Assembly: GCF_009765365.1 (NCBI RefSeq)
Contig: NZ_VTOM01000006.1
Span: 1-64,000 of the forward strand
DNA length: 64,000 nucleotides
DNA from: Antarcticirhabdus aurantiaca
GTDB taxonomy: Bacteria; Pseudomonadota; Alphaproteobacteria; Rhizobiales; Rhizobiaceae
Direction of reading: 5' to 3'
Below the pieces are notes generated by a model. The model was not told the origin of the DNA and searched no databases. It saw only the letters and a program-made list of their open reading frames with translations. Below are positions 56,439 through 64,000 of the stretch, one piece after another. The first letter of the stretch is position 1; each line of letters opens with the position of its first letter. The position numbers were made by a program, and so were the translations under genes.

Positions 56439-57614
56439 TCAGCCCTTCTTGGCGCCGATGCGCTCGTCCCAGAGGCGGAAGGCCGTCACGAGCTTGTCGG
56501 CGTCGAGCGGCGTTTCCATCGGGTTGTTGGCGATCCACTCGTCGTATTGCGGACGGCCGAACTCCTCGATCGCGAGGCGGCTCTCCTCCGGCGCCATGGA
56601 GAGCGGCACGTCCTTCACCGCCGGGCCGGGATAGAAGTAGCCCTGGTCGTAGGCGTAGGCCTGGCTTTCGGGCGTCAGCATGAAGTTCATGAGGTCGAGG
56701 AGAACGGCGAGCTTCTCCTCCGGCACGCCCTTCGGAACCACCATGTAGTGGGCGTCCGTCACCCAGTGGAAGCCGGCGAGCGTGCCGACCTCGGCTTCGG
56801 CCGGCACCGTGCCGAGAACGCGCGGGTTGATGTCCCAGCCGGTGGTGGTGACGACGATATCGCGCGTGCCCTCGCCGAACTCGCGCATGGTCTGCGTCGT
56901 GCCCGAGGCGTAGTACTCGATGTTCTGGCCGAGCTCCTCGAGATAGGCCCAGGTCTTGTCCCAGCCCTTTTCGGGATCGCGCGGATCGGCGTCCTTCAGG
57001 AGGTAGGGAAGGCCCATCAGGAAGGTGCGCCCCGGCCCGGAATTGGAGGGGCGGGCGTAGATGAACTTGTTCGGGTTCGCCTTGGTCCAGGCGAGGAGTT
57101 CCTCGGCGGTCTTCGGCGGCGTCGCCACGCGGTCGGGCATGAATTCGATCAGCGGGCCGGACGGATAATAGGACACGACGACGCCGTGGTCCTTGGCCAT
57201 CCCCTGCATCTTGAAGGCCTGGGGGATGTAGATGCCTTCGAGGTTCGGCAGGTCGGCCTTATAGGGCGAGAGGTCGGTCCAGATGCCCTGGTCGAGGCCG
57301 GCCGAGAGCGCGTCCGTGCCGGTCAGCACGAGGTCGATGTCGACGCGGCCGGCGGCCTGCTGCGCCTTCAGCTTGGCGGGAAGCTCGGGCGCCGGCGCCT
57401 TGGTGAAGGCGATGCGGCTCGCCCATTCGGGCTTGGCCTCGGTGTAGCGCTCCATGGCCGCCTGGGTCAGCGCCAGGTTACCGGCGACGTCGGCGACGGT
57501 GATGGTCACCGGGCTCGACGGGGCGGCGAGCGCGGCGAAGGCCTTGCCGCCGAAGAGCGTCGCGCCGGCGGCGGCCGCGGTGGTCCCCATGAAGCGTCTG
57601 CGGGTCATGCGCAT
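56439..57614 (-). CDS. ABC transporter solute-binding protein with Tat signal (hexuronate importer)
   Basis: 391 aa from ATG 57614, GGGAGGAC 8 nt upstream. The N-terminus MRMTRRRFMGTTAAAAGATL is a twin-arginine signal ending near AFA (about 29). The mature part is a PotD/extracellular solute-binding protein type 1: LVLTGTDALSAGL, YYPSGPLIEFMPDRV, YARPSNSGPGRTF and VVTTTGWDINPRVLGT. It is the substrate binder of the PotABC-like importer. Its place directly after uxaC suggests glucuronate/galacturonate or their oligomers. Confidence 0.9.
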   Translation of the reverse strand: MRMTRRRFMGTTAAAAGATLFGGKAFAALAAPSSPVTITVADVAGNLALTQAAMERYTEAKPEWASRIAFTKAPAPELPAKLKAQQAAGRVDIDLVLTGTDALSAGLDQGIWTDLSPYKADLPNLEGIYIPQAFKMQGMAKDHGVVVSYYPSGPLIEFMPDRVATPPKTAEELLAWTKANPNKFIYARPSNSGPGRTFLMGLPYLLKDADPRDPEKGWDKTWAYLEELGQNIEYYASGTTQTMREFGEGTRDIVVTTTGWDINPRVLGTVPAEAEVGTLAGFHWVTDAHYMVVPKGVPEEKLAVLLDLMNFMLTPESQAYAYDQGYFYPGPAVKDVPLSMAPEESRLAIEEFGRPQYDEWIANNPMETPLDADKLVTAFRLWDERIGAKKG

Positions 57615-57664
57615 GGTGTGGTCCTCCCTTGTCGCCCGCGGCTCCCGACCGGGGCTGGCATTCT

Positions 57665-59065
57665 TCAGAGCCGGTAGGCGTTCTTCGCCAGCCGGTAGGC
57701 GAGATCGTGGGCGACCTCGTGCGCCTCGTCCTCGTCGAGCCGGCCGTCGCAGACGAGCCGGGCGAGGAAGGCGCAGTCGACGCGCCGCGCCATGTCGTGC
57801 CGCGCCGGGATCGACAGGAAGGCGCGCGTGTCGTCGTTGAAGCCGACGGTGTTGTAGAAGCCGGCCGTTTCCGTCGTCGTTTCGCGGAAGCGGCGCATGC
57901 CCTCGGGGCTGTCGAAGAACCACCAGGCAGGCCCCAGCCGAAGCGCGGGATAGTGCCCGGCAAGCGGCGCCAGCTCGCGCGAATAGGACGTCTCGTCGAG
58001 CGTGAAGACGATCACGGTGACGCTTGGATCGTTGCCGACGGCGGCGAGCAGCGGGCGCAGCGCCTCGACGTAGTCCGTGCGGCTCGGAATGTCGGCGCCC
58101 TTGTCGAAGCCGAAGCGGGCGAAGAGCGGGGCGTTGTGGTTGCGCACCGAGCCCGGATGGATCTGCATGACGAGGCCGTCCTCGCGGCTCATGCGGGCCA
58201 TCTCGGTCAGCATCTGGGCGCGGAACAGCTCGTTCTCGGCCGGGTTCGAGCGGCCCGAGCGCACCGCCTCGAACAAGCGCTCGCAGTCGGCCGCGGGAAG
58301 GTCGGCGGTTCGCGCCGAGGGATGGCCGTGGTCGGTGGCCGTCGCGCCGCGCGCCTTGAAGTAGGCGCGGCGGGTTCTGTGCCCCGCGAGATAGCCGGCC
58401 CAGGTCTCGGTCTCGCCGGTCAGCTCGAAGAAGCGCGCGAGGGCGTCCTGGAAGCCCGGACGTTCGGGATCGACCACGGCGTCCGGCCGGTAGGTCGGAA
58501 GCACCCGCCCCCGCCAGCCGCTGGCGCGCACCGCGTCGTGGTGCCTCAGATCGTCGAGCGCCGAATCCGTCGTCGCGATCGCCTCGATGCGGAAGCGCTC
58601 GTAAAGGGCGCGCGGGCGCATGTCGTCGCGCCCGAGCGCCTCGGCGATCCGGTCGTAGAGCGCGTCGGCATTGTCCGCCGTGAGCCGCTCCTCGATGCCG
58701 AACACCGTCTGGAGCGAGTGCTCGAACCAGAGGCGCGAGGGGGCGCCCCGGAAGAGGTGGTAGTGCTCGGCGAAGAGGCGCCAGATCCGGCGCCCGTCGG
58801 TCTCGACCGCGCCGCCGTCGGTGCGCGGCACGCCGAGCGCTTCGAGCGGCACGCCCTGCGAGAACAGCATGCGGAAGATGTAGTGGTCGGGAACGACGAA
58901 CAGTGCCGCCGGGTCGGGAAAGCGCCCGTTCTCGGCGTACCAGGACGGCTCGGTATGTCCGTGCGGGGACAGGATGGGCAGCATCTCGACGCCCGAGAAC
59001 AGGCGCCGCGCGACATCGCGCGCTTCCGGCTCGATCGGCAGAAGCCTATCCGGGTGCAAGCCCAT
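57665..59065 (-). CDS. uxaC: Glucuronate isomerase
   Basis: 466 aa, normal UxaC length, amidohydrolase-related TIM barrel. SPHGHTEPSWYAENGRFPDP has the metal-binding His pair near 33-35; DHYIFRMLFSQGV, VIVFTLDETSYSRELAPLAGHYPALRLGPAWWFFDSPEG and TVGFNDDTRAFLSIPARHD match the family. It isomerises D-glucuronate to fructuronate and galacturonate to tagaturonate. First gene of the operon, divergent from gntR. Confidence 0.95.
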   Translation of the reverse strand: MGLHPDRLLPIEPEARDVARRLFSGVEMLPILSPHGHTEPSWYAENGRFPDPAALFVVPDHYIFRMLFSQGVPLEALGVPRTDGGAVETDGRRIWRLFAEHYHLFRGAPSRLWFEHSLQTVFGIEERLTADNADALYDRIAEALGRDDMRPRALYERFRIEAIATTDSALDDLRHHDAVRASGWRGRVLPTYRPDAVVDPERPGFQDALARFFELTGETETWAGYLAGHRTRRAYFKARGATATDHGHPSARTADLPAADCERLFEAVRSGRSNPAENELFRAQMLTEMARMSREDGLVMQIHPGSVRNHNAPLFARFGFDKGADIPSRTDYVEALRPLLAAVGNDPSVTVIVFTLDETSYSRELAPLAGHYPALRLGPAWWFFDSPEGMRRFRETTTETAGFYNTVGFNDDTRAFLSIPARHDMARRVDCAFLARLVCDGRLDEDEAHEVAHDLAYRLAKNAYRL

Positions 59066-59125
59066 CCGTCCTCCCTTTCGCCGGCCCGCCGCGCGGGTCT
59101 CCGTCCGGCCTTGGCAGGTTGGTAC

Positions 59126-59149
59126 AATTGATATACTAGCATGTCAATT
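59126..59149. promoter_or_regulatory. GntR-type operator between uxaC and gntR
   Basis: A 24-bp imperfect palindrome runs from AATTGA to TCAATT with CTAG at its centre; only four positions break the symmetry, all purine-purine or pyrimidine-pyrimidine exchanges. A perfect TTGACA (-35 type) for uxaC on the minus strand (59147-59142) lies inside it, and TATACT (59132-59137) may be a -10 for gntR. Repression of both directions is expected. Confidence 0.7.
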
Positions 59150-59169
59150 CCGGACCGTAAGGAATCCTG

Positions 59170-59886
59170 ATGTCCGACGAGGCCCTTCTCGATGCCGTCT
59201 CCGCCGCGGCGCGTCCCGTCGCCAAGGCGCGCCGGATCACGTCCGCCACCCAGATCTTCGAGGCCCTGCGGGCCGAGATCGTCGCCTCGCGCCTGCCGCC
59301 CGGCACGCCGCTGCAGGACCGGATGCTGATCGAGCGCTTCGGCGTCAGCCGCACGCCCGTGCGCGAGGCGCTGATCCGCCTCGCCGAGATCGGGCTCGTG
59401 GACGTGCGCCCGCAGGCCGGGACCTTCGTGTCGCGCGTGCCGGTCAACGCGATCCCCGAGGCCGTCCTGATCCGCAAGGCGCTGGAAGGCATCACGGTTG
59501 AAAAGGCCGCCGAGCGCGCGACGGAGCTTGGCCTTCGCGGCGTCGACGCGACGATCCGCCGGCAGAAGCAGGCCGCGGCCGCCGACGACGTCGACGCCTT
59601 CCACGAGGCGGACGAGGCCTTCCACGCGGCGATCGCCGAGGTCGCCGGCCATCCCGGCATCTGGTCCCTGCTCGCGCTGGTGAAGGTGCAGATGGACCGG
59701 GCGCGGCGCCTGACCCTGCCGGTGCTCGGGCGCATGGAGCAGGTCATCGCCGAGCACCAGACGATCCGCGCCTGCCTCGCGGCCAACGACGCGGCGGGAG
59801 CCAAGGCGGCCATGACCGTGCATCTGAGCGCGGTCATCCCCGACGTCGACGCGCTGAAGGGGCGCTACCCCACCTATTTCGTTTGA
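59170..59886 (+). CDS. GntR-family regulator, FadR/FCD subfamily (UxuR-like)
   Basis: 238 aa. N-terminal winged HTH with IVASRLPPGTPLQDRMLIERFGVSRTPVREALIRLAEIGLV near 37-77. The FCD effector domain carries metal-type residues in DAFHEADEAFHAAIAEVAGH, AEHQTIRACL and MTVHLSAV. It is divergent from the uxaC operon across a palindrome and 43 bases upstream of uxuA. A uronate such as fructuronate is the likely inducer. Confidence 0.92.
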   Translation: MSDEALLDAVSAAARPVAKARRITSATQIFEALRAEIVASRLPPGTPLQDRMLIERFGVSRTPVREALIRLAEIGLVDVRPQAGTFVSRVPVNAIPEAVLIRKALEGITVEKAAERATELGLRGVDATIRRQKQAAAADDVDAFHEADEAFHAAIAEVAGHPGIWSLLALVKVQMDRARRLTLPVLGRMEQVIAEHQTIRACLAANDAAGAKAAMTVHLSAVIPDVDALKGRYPTYFV

Positions 59887-59929
59887 GCAGAGTTCCGGCA
59901 ACCAGAACGGGCCGGACGGGAGGACAGGC

Positions 59930-61132
59930 ATGCGCCAAGGATGGCGATGGTTCGGGCCGGCGGCGCCGGTGACGCTGGAAGAGGTGCGCCAGGTCGGAGC
60001 GACGGACGTCGTGTCCGCGCTGCACGAGGTGCCGATCGGCGCGGTGTGGAGCGCCGAGGCCGTCGAAGCGCGGCGCGAGATGATCGAGACGACCGCGCCG
60101 GGGCGCGTGCCGCTCCGCTGGTCGGTGGTGGAGAGCATCCCGATTCCCGACGCGGTGAAGCGCACGGGCGGGGCGGCGAAGCCGGAGATCGAGGCCTGGA
60201 TCGCGAGCCTCGAGAACGTCGGCCGGGTCGGCATTCCGATCGTCTGCTACAACTTCATGCCGGTGGTGGACTGGTGCCGGACGGAGCTCGACTTCGTCAC
60301 CGACACGGGCGCGACCGCCATGCGCTTCGACGTCGACACCTTCGCGGCCTTCGACCTCTTCATCCTGGAGCGCCCGGGCGCAGAGGCCGACTGGTCGGCC
60401 GAGGACCGCGCCCGCGCCAAGACCATCTTCGAGGCGATGGACGACCAGGCGGTCTCCAATCTCGTGCGCAACATCGCGAGCGCCCTGCCCGGATCGACCA
60501 CCGAGCCGCTGACGATCCCCGCCTTCCGCAACAAGCTGGAGCAGTATCGCGCGATCGATTCGGCCAAGCTCCGCCAGCACCTGATCGAGTTCCTGGCAGC
60601 GGTGACGCCGGCGGCCGAGAGCGTCGGCGTGAAGCTGACGCTGCACCCGGACGATCCGCCGCGCCCGCTCTTCGGCCTGCCGCGCGTGGCGTCCACGGCC
60701 GAGGACTACGCCGCCCTCTTCGAGGCGGTCCCCTCCCCCGCCAACGGCATGTGCTACTGCACGGGCAGCCTCGGCGCGCGGGCGGACAACGACCTGCCCG
60801 CGATCGCCCGCCGCTTCGCGTCCCGCATCCACTTCGCGCACCTGCGCAACACGCGACGGGAGGCCGATCCGAGGACCTTCCACGAATCCGCGCATCTCGA
60901 CGGCGACACCGACATGGTCGCGGTGCTCAAGGAGCTGGCGGCCGAGGACAAGCGGCGAAGCGCCGGCGAGACGATCGTGTTCCGCTCCGACCACGGCCAC
61001 CGGATGCTGGACGACCTGTCGAAGACGGTGACGCCCGGCTACCCGGCGATCGGCCGGATGCGGGGACTGGCCGAGCTTCGTGGCATCCTTCATGCGCTGG
61101 GCCACCCGCCGGAGACGGTACGAGCGGCTTGA
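59930..61132 (+). CDS. uxuA: Mannonate dehydratase
   Basis: 400 aa, the usual UxuA length. RWFGPAAPVTLEEVRQVGATDVVSALHEVP near 6-35, GIPIVCYNFMPVVDW, KLTLHPDDPPRPLFGLPRV, NGMCYCTGSLGA and HFAHLRNTRRE cover the metal and substrate sites. It dehydrates D-mannonate to 2-keto-3-deoxygluconate. The kdgK and kdgA steps are not in the window. GGGAGGACAGGC precedes the ATG. Confidence 0.95.
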   Translation: MRQGWRWFGPAAPVTLEEVRQVGATDVVSALHEVPIGAVWSAEAVEARREMIETTAPGRVPLRWSVVESIPIPDAVKRTGGAAKPEIEAWIASLENVGRVGIPIVCYNFMPVVDWCRTELDFVTDTGATAMRFDVDTFAAFDLFILERPGAEADWSAEDRARAKTIFEAMDDQAVSNLVRNIASALPGSTTEPLTIPAFRNKLEQYRAIDSAKLRQHLIEFLAAVTPAAESVGVKLTLHPDDPPRPLFGLPRVASTAEDYAALFEAVPSPANGMCYCTGSLGARADNDLPAIARRFASRIHFAHLRNTRREADPRTFHESAHLDGDTDMVAVLKELAAEDKRRSAGETIVFRSDHGHRMLDDLSKTVTPGYPAIGRMRGLAELRGILHALGHPPETVRAA

Positions 61133-61163
61133 ACGCTCGGAAGCCGATGTTCCGACGCTGCTC

Positions 61164-61375
61164 CCTTCTCCCGCTGGCGGGAGAAGGTCGCGGCAGCGGG
61201 ATGAGGGGCCCGAAGGGCGGGCGAGACGCGTGGCTCGCCCAGGGGTGCCGAAGGCGAGCGTCGCGGTCGCGAAGTTCCTCGTTGGGCCGCTTGCGCGGCC
61301 GACACCCTCACCCGGCCAGCTGCGCCGGCCACCCTCTCCCGCAAGCGGGCGAGGGAAGGCAGCGCCTTATCCTGA
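61164..61375. repeat. REP-like palindromic element downstream of uxuA
   Basis: A perfect 11-bp hairpin CCTTCTCCCGC-TG-GCGGGAGAAGG at 61164-61187 shares its core with the iolD-iolE element at 33938-33960. A second unit with CACCCTCACCCGGCC and CCTCTCCCGC/GCGGGCGAGG follows near 61308-61360. The 251-bp gap between uxuA and rnhA holds no gene; the convergent ends may use these hairpins as terminators. Confidence 0.65.
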
Positions 61376-61383
61376 AAAGCCGC

Positions 61384-61869
61384 TCAGCCCGCCGCGCGGC
61401 GCTTGGTCTTGAAGGGCTCCATGCCCGCGCGCGCCAGGGCGTCGGCGCGCTCGTTCTCGACGTGGCCGGCATGGCCGCGGACCCAGTGGAAGGTCACGTC
61501 GTGGCGGTCGCGCTCGGCATCCAGGGCCTGCCAGAGCTCGGCGTTCTTGACGGGCTTGCGGTCGGCGGTCTTCCAGCCGTTGCGCTTCCAGCCGTGGATC
61601 CACTTGGTGATGCCGTCGCGCAGATATTGCGAGTCGGAATGCAGGTCGACGACGCAGGGACGCTTGAGGAGCCTCAACCCCTCGATGGCGGCGAGGAGCT
61701 CCATGCGGTTGTTGGTGGTGACGGGCTCGCCGCCCTTCAGCTCCTTCTCGGTGCCCTCGAAGCGCAGGATCGCGCCCCAGCCGCCGGGGCCGGGATTGCC
61801 GGAGCAGGCGCCGTCCGTGAAGATGGCGACGCGCTTGGGGGCGGTGGTGGTCGTCTCGGTTTCGCTCAA
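61384..61869 (-). CDS. rnhA: Ribonuclease HI
   Basis: 161 aa with a TTG start at 61869 that overlaps the thrB stop as TTGA; AAAGG lies about 9 nt upstream and no ATG is available before the active site. All four catalytic carboxylates are seen: D in [15 protein letters not shown] in [14 protein letters not shown] in LHSDSQYL and D in [11 protein letters not shown]. It removes RNA from RNA-DNA hybrids, including primers and R-loops. Confidence 0.94.
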   Translation of the reverse strand: MSETETTTTAPKRVAIFTDGACSGNPGPGGWGAILRFEGTEKELKGGEPVTTNNRMELLAAIEGLRLLKRPCVVDLHSDSQYLRDGITKWIHGWKRNGWKTADRKPVKNAELWQALDAERDRHDVTFHWVRGHAGHVENERADALARAGMEPFKTKRRAAG

Positions 61870-62846
61870 CTCGTCAGCCTTTCCGCGGGCACGCCATATT
61901 CGGCGACGCTTCGCACGCGCTGGTGAAAGAGGAGTTTCCGAAGGTACTCGACCGGATCCTTCTTCGTCACGAAGCTGCCGTCCGGCGTGTTCAGCCAGTC
62001 GTAGAGGCGGGTGAGGCAGAAGCGCATGGCCGCGCCGCGGGCGAGCAGCGGCAGGGCCTCGATCTCGGCCGGTGTGAGCGGGCGCACGCCGGCGTAGCCG
62101 CCGAGCATCTTGGCGCCCTTGGTCGCGTTGAACGAGCCGTCGGGCTCGAAGCACCAGGCGCAGAGCGCGATGGCGAGGTCGTAGGCGAGGAAGTCGTTGC
62201 AGGCGAAGTAGAAATCGATGAGGCCCGACAGCTCGCCCCCGAGAAAGAAGACGTTGTCGGGAAAGAGGTCGGCATGGATGACGCCGGCGGGCAGATCCGT
62301 CGGCCAGTTCGCCTCGAGGTGGTCGAGCTCTGCCTGGATGGTCTCGCCCAGACCGGGGCGGACCTCGTCGGCTCGGCCGTCGCAGGCCTCGAAGAGCGGG
62401 CGCCAGGCGGCGACGGACAGGGCGTTGGGCCGCGGGATGGGAAAGTCCGCGGCGTCGCGGTGCATGCGGGCCATGGCGGCGCCGACCTCGCGGCACTGGT
62501 CGGCCGAGGGGCGGCGCGTCCACATGCCTTCCAGGAAGGTGAAGATCGCGGCCGGGCGCCCGGCGAGCTCGCCGAGCGTCTCGCCTGCCCCGTTGGCGAC
62601 GGGCAGCGGGCAGGACAGGCCGCGGGCGGACAGGTGCTCCATCAGGCCGACGAAGAAGGGAAGGTCGCCCCTGGCGACGCGCTTCTCGTAGAGCGTCAGG
62701 ATGAACGTGCCGGCATCGCAGCGCAGAAGGAAGTTGGAGTTCTCCACGCCTTCCGCGATGCCCTTGTAGGACAGGAGGCGGCCGAGATCGTAGAGGCCGA
62801 GAAAGGCCGAGAGATCGGGCTCGGTGACGTCGGTGTAGACGGCCAT
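61866..62846 (-). CDS. thrB: Homoserine kinase (APH-type ThrB)
   Basis: 326 aa from ATG 62846. Aminoglycoside-phosphotransferase fold with [17 protein letters not shown] and ILTLYEKRV in the N-lobe, and the catalytic loop [16 protein letters not shown] plus metal site [19 protein letters not shown] in the C-lobe. It phosphorylates homoserine in threonine biosynthesis. The order ispH-thrB-rnhA on one strand is common in Hyphomicrobiales. Confidence 0.93.
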   Translation of the reverse strand: MAVYTDVTEPDLSAFLGLYDLGRLLSYKGIAEGVENSNFLLRCDAGTFILTLYEKRVARGDLPFFVGLMEHLSARGLSCPLPVANGAGETLGELAGRPAAIFTFLEGMWTRRPSADQCREVGAAMARMHRDAADFPIPRPNALSVAAWRPLFEACDGRADEVRPGLGETIQAELDHLEANWPTDLPAGVIHADLFPDNVFFLGGELSGLIDFYFACNDFLAYDLAIALCAWCFEPDGSFNATKGAKMLGGYAGVRPLTPAEIEALPLLARGAAMRFCLTRLYDWLNTPDGSFVTKKDPVEYLRKLLFHQRVRSVAEYGVPAERLTS

Positions 62847-62863
62847 GGGTCTCGCTTCGGCTC

Positions 62864-63907
62864 TCAGGCGGCGTCGGAAACGGGGCTCGAGCGGCGCTCG
62901 CCGTTGACGAAGGCCATGTCGGCACTCTCCAGCGGCACGTCGCGAAGCGTGCGCAGGACGGGGAAGTTCTCGTCCTCGATCGCGGTTCGCACCAGCTCGA
63001 TCGTCACGTCGAACCGGGCGCGCAGGGCCTCGACGATGCCGTCGATGAGGACTTCCGGGGCCGAAGCGCCGGCCGACATGGCGAGGACGCCGCCGGCCGG
63101 GATGCGGTCGAAGGGCAGGTCCTGCGGGCCTTCCACGAGGATCGAGCCCTTGGCGCCGGCGCGCGTCGCGACCTCGACGAGGCGCTTGGAGTTGGACGAG
63201 TTCGGCGCGCCGACGACGAGAAAGAAGTCTGCGCCGGGCGCCGCCGCCTTCACCGCTTCCTGGCGGTTGGTGGTGGCGTAGCAGATCGAGTCGCTGGAGG
63301 GCGCCGCCATCTGAGGAAAGCGCGCCTGAAGCGCGGCGATCACCTCGGCGGTGTCGTCGAGCGACAGCGTCGTCTGCGTCACGAAGCCGAGCTGCGCGGC
63401 ATCGAGCGGCTGGAGCCGGCCGACGTCCTCCGGCGTTTCGACGAGAGTGATCGTGCCCTCCGGCAGCTGGCCCATCGTGCCGACGACCTCCGGATGACCC
63501 TTGTGGCCGACCAGGATGACGTGGCGGCCGCGCTTCACGTGCAGCATGGCCTGCTTGTGGACCTTGGAGACCAGCGGGCAGGTCGCGTCGAGATAGAGCA
63601 TCTCGCGCGCTTCGGCCGCGGCCGGCACGGACTTGGGCACGCCGTGGGCGGAGAACACCACCGGGCGTCCGTCGTCGGGGATCTGGTCGAGCTCCTTGAC
63701 GAAGACCGCGCCCATGGCCTTCAGGCCTTCCACGACGTAGCGGTTGTGGACGATCTCGTGGCGCACGTAGACCGGCGCCCCGTGCTTCTTCAGCGCGAGC
63801 ACCACGATCTGGATCGCCCGGTCGACGCCCGCGCAGAAGCCGCGCGGCTCGCACATGCGGAGCGTCAGCGGCGGCAGGGTCGGGCGGCGATCGAGGATGG
63901 ATGACAC
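62864..63907 (-). CDS. ispH: 4-hydroxy-3-methylbut-2-enyl diphosphate reductase
   Basis: 347 aa if started at GTG 63907; a TTG at 63943 would add 12 residues, and neither has a strong RBS. The three cluster cysteines are in [15 protein letters not shown] (Cys of CEPRGF), [12 protein letters not shown] and [25 protein letters not shown] holds the proton-donor Glu and [11 protein letters not shown] is the phosphate-binding end. It makes IPP and DMAPP in the MEP pathway with a 4Fe-4S cluster. Confidence 0.94.
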   Translation of the reverse strand: MSSILDRRPTLPPLTLRMCEPRGFCAGVDRAIQIVVLALKKHGAPVYVRHEIVHNRYVVEGLKAMGAVFVKELDQIPDDGRPVVFSAHGVPKSVPAAAEAREMLYLDATCPLVSKVHKQAMLHVKRGRHVILVGHKGHPEVVGTMGQLPEGTITLVETPEDVGRLQPLDAAQLGFVTQTTLSLDDTAEVIAALQARFPQMAAPSSDSICYATTNRQEAVKAAAPGADFFLVVGAPNSSNSKRLVEVATRAGAKGSILVEGPQDLPFDRIPAGGVLAMSAGASAPEVLIDGIVEALRARFDVTIELVRTAIEDENFPVLRTLRDVPLESADMAFVNGERRSSPVSDAA

Positions 63908-64000
63908 GGGGATGGTGGCTCCGGGAGCGGGGCGGCGGGGCAAGGCGAGGCGAGGCTTGGCGGCTCCGGCCGAATGAAGGGATGGCGCCGCTCGCTGTCA

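Noticed and set aside
61870-62925. Upstream extension of the RNase HI frame
   Set aside because: It runs antisense-like through thrB in another frame and is Arg-rich; the TTG at 61869 overlapping the thrB stop is the fitting start.

Overview
The window reads as GC-rich chromosomal (or chromid) DNA of an alphaproteobacterium, most likely of the Hyphomicrobiales. The evidence is the fused MrpA/MrpB antiporter subunit (rhizobial pha type), an IolC kinase fused to a DUF2090 domain, an RpiR-type inositol regulator with rhizobial-type operators, and REP-like palindromes of the kind common in rhizobia. Aurantimonadaceae would fit, but the genus is a guess. No rRNA, tRNA or CRISPR array was seen.

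Region 1 (1-15.5 kb) is an exopolysaccharide (EPS) locus. It holds the 3' end of a phosphohexomutase, a pyruvyl transferase, two GT4-type glycosyltransferases, a Wzx-like flippase and an ExoY-type initiating sugar phosphotransferase. It also holds two paralogous GH39/PslG-like glycoside hydrolases, one exported with a signal peptide and one carrying C-terminal RTX repeats, and a small RTX-like acidic protein. A 1.17-kb IS630-type element (8808-9977) sits inside the locus. Its non-coding stretches are long and partly AT-rich, and a 54-aa membrane protein gene (15310-15474) lies at its edge.

Region 2 (15.6-21.05 kb) has a coupled three-gene operon on the minus strand: a gluconate-2-dehydrogenase-subunit-3-like protein, an Fe-S-motif GMC oxidoreductase and a GH15 hydrolase. 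murQ and a 68-aa membrane protein gene follow.

Region 3 (21.06-39.5 kb) is a complete myo-inositol regulon: iolB, two tandem sugar-binding proteins, ABC ATPase and permease, iolI, a Gfo/Idh/MocA dehydrogenase, iolR, iolC-DUF2090, iolD, iolE, iolH, idhA, a LysR regulator and iolA (mmsA). Together these take inositol from uptake through inosose, THcHDO, 5-deoxyglucuronate and DKGP to acetyl-CoA. Palindromic operators, two of them exact GGAA-N6-TTCC, lie upstream of the transport and regulator genes.

Region 4 (39.6-46.8 kb) has cytochrome b561, a small XRE regulator and the six-gene mrpABCDEFG (pha) cation/proton antiporter operon, in which each gene overlaps the next by 1-4 bases. Region 5 (46.8-51.85 kb) has a MarR regulator with its own palindrome, a ketoglutarate-semialdehyde-type dehydrogenase, a DUF3422 protein, aroQ and an acyltransferase.

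Region 6 (51.9-61.1 kb) is a hexuronate regulon. uxaC, a PotD/PotA-type ABC importer and uxuB run on the minus strand, divergent from a GntR/FCD regulator and uxuA, with a 24-bp imperfect palindrome between them. Region 7 (61.1-64 kb) has a REP-like element followed by housekeeping genes rnhA, thrB and ispH on the minus strand.
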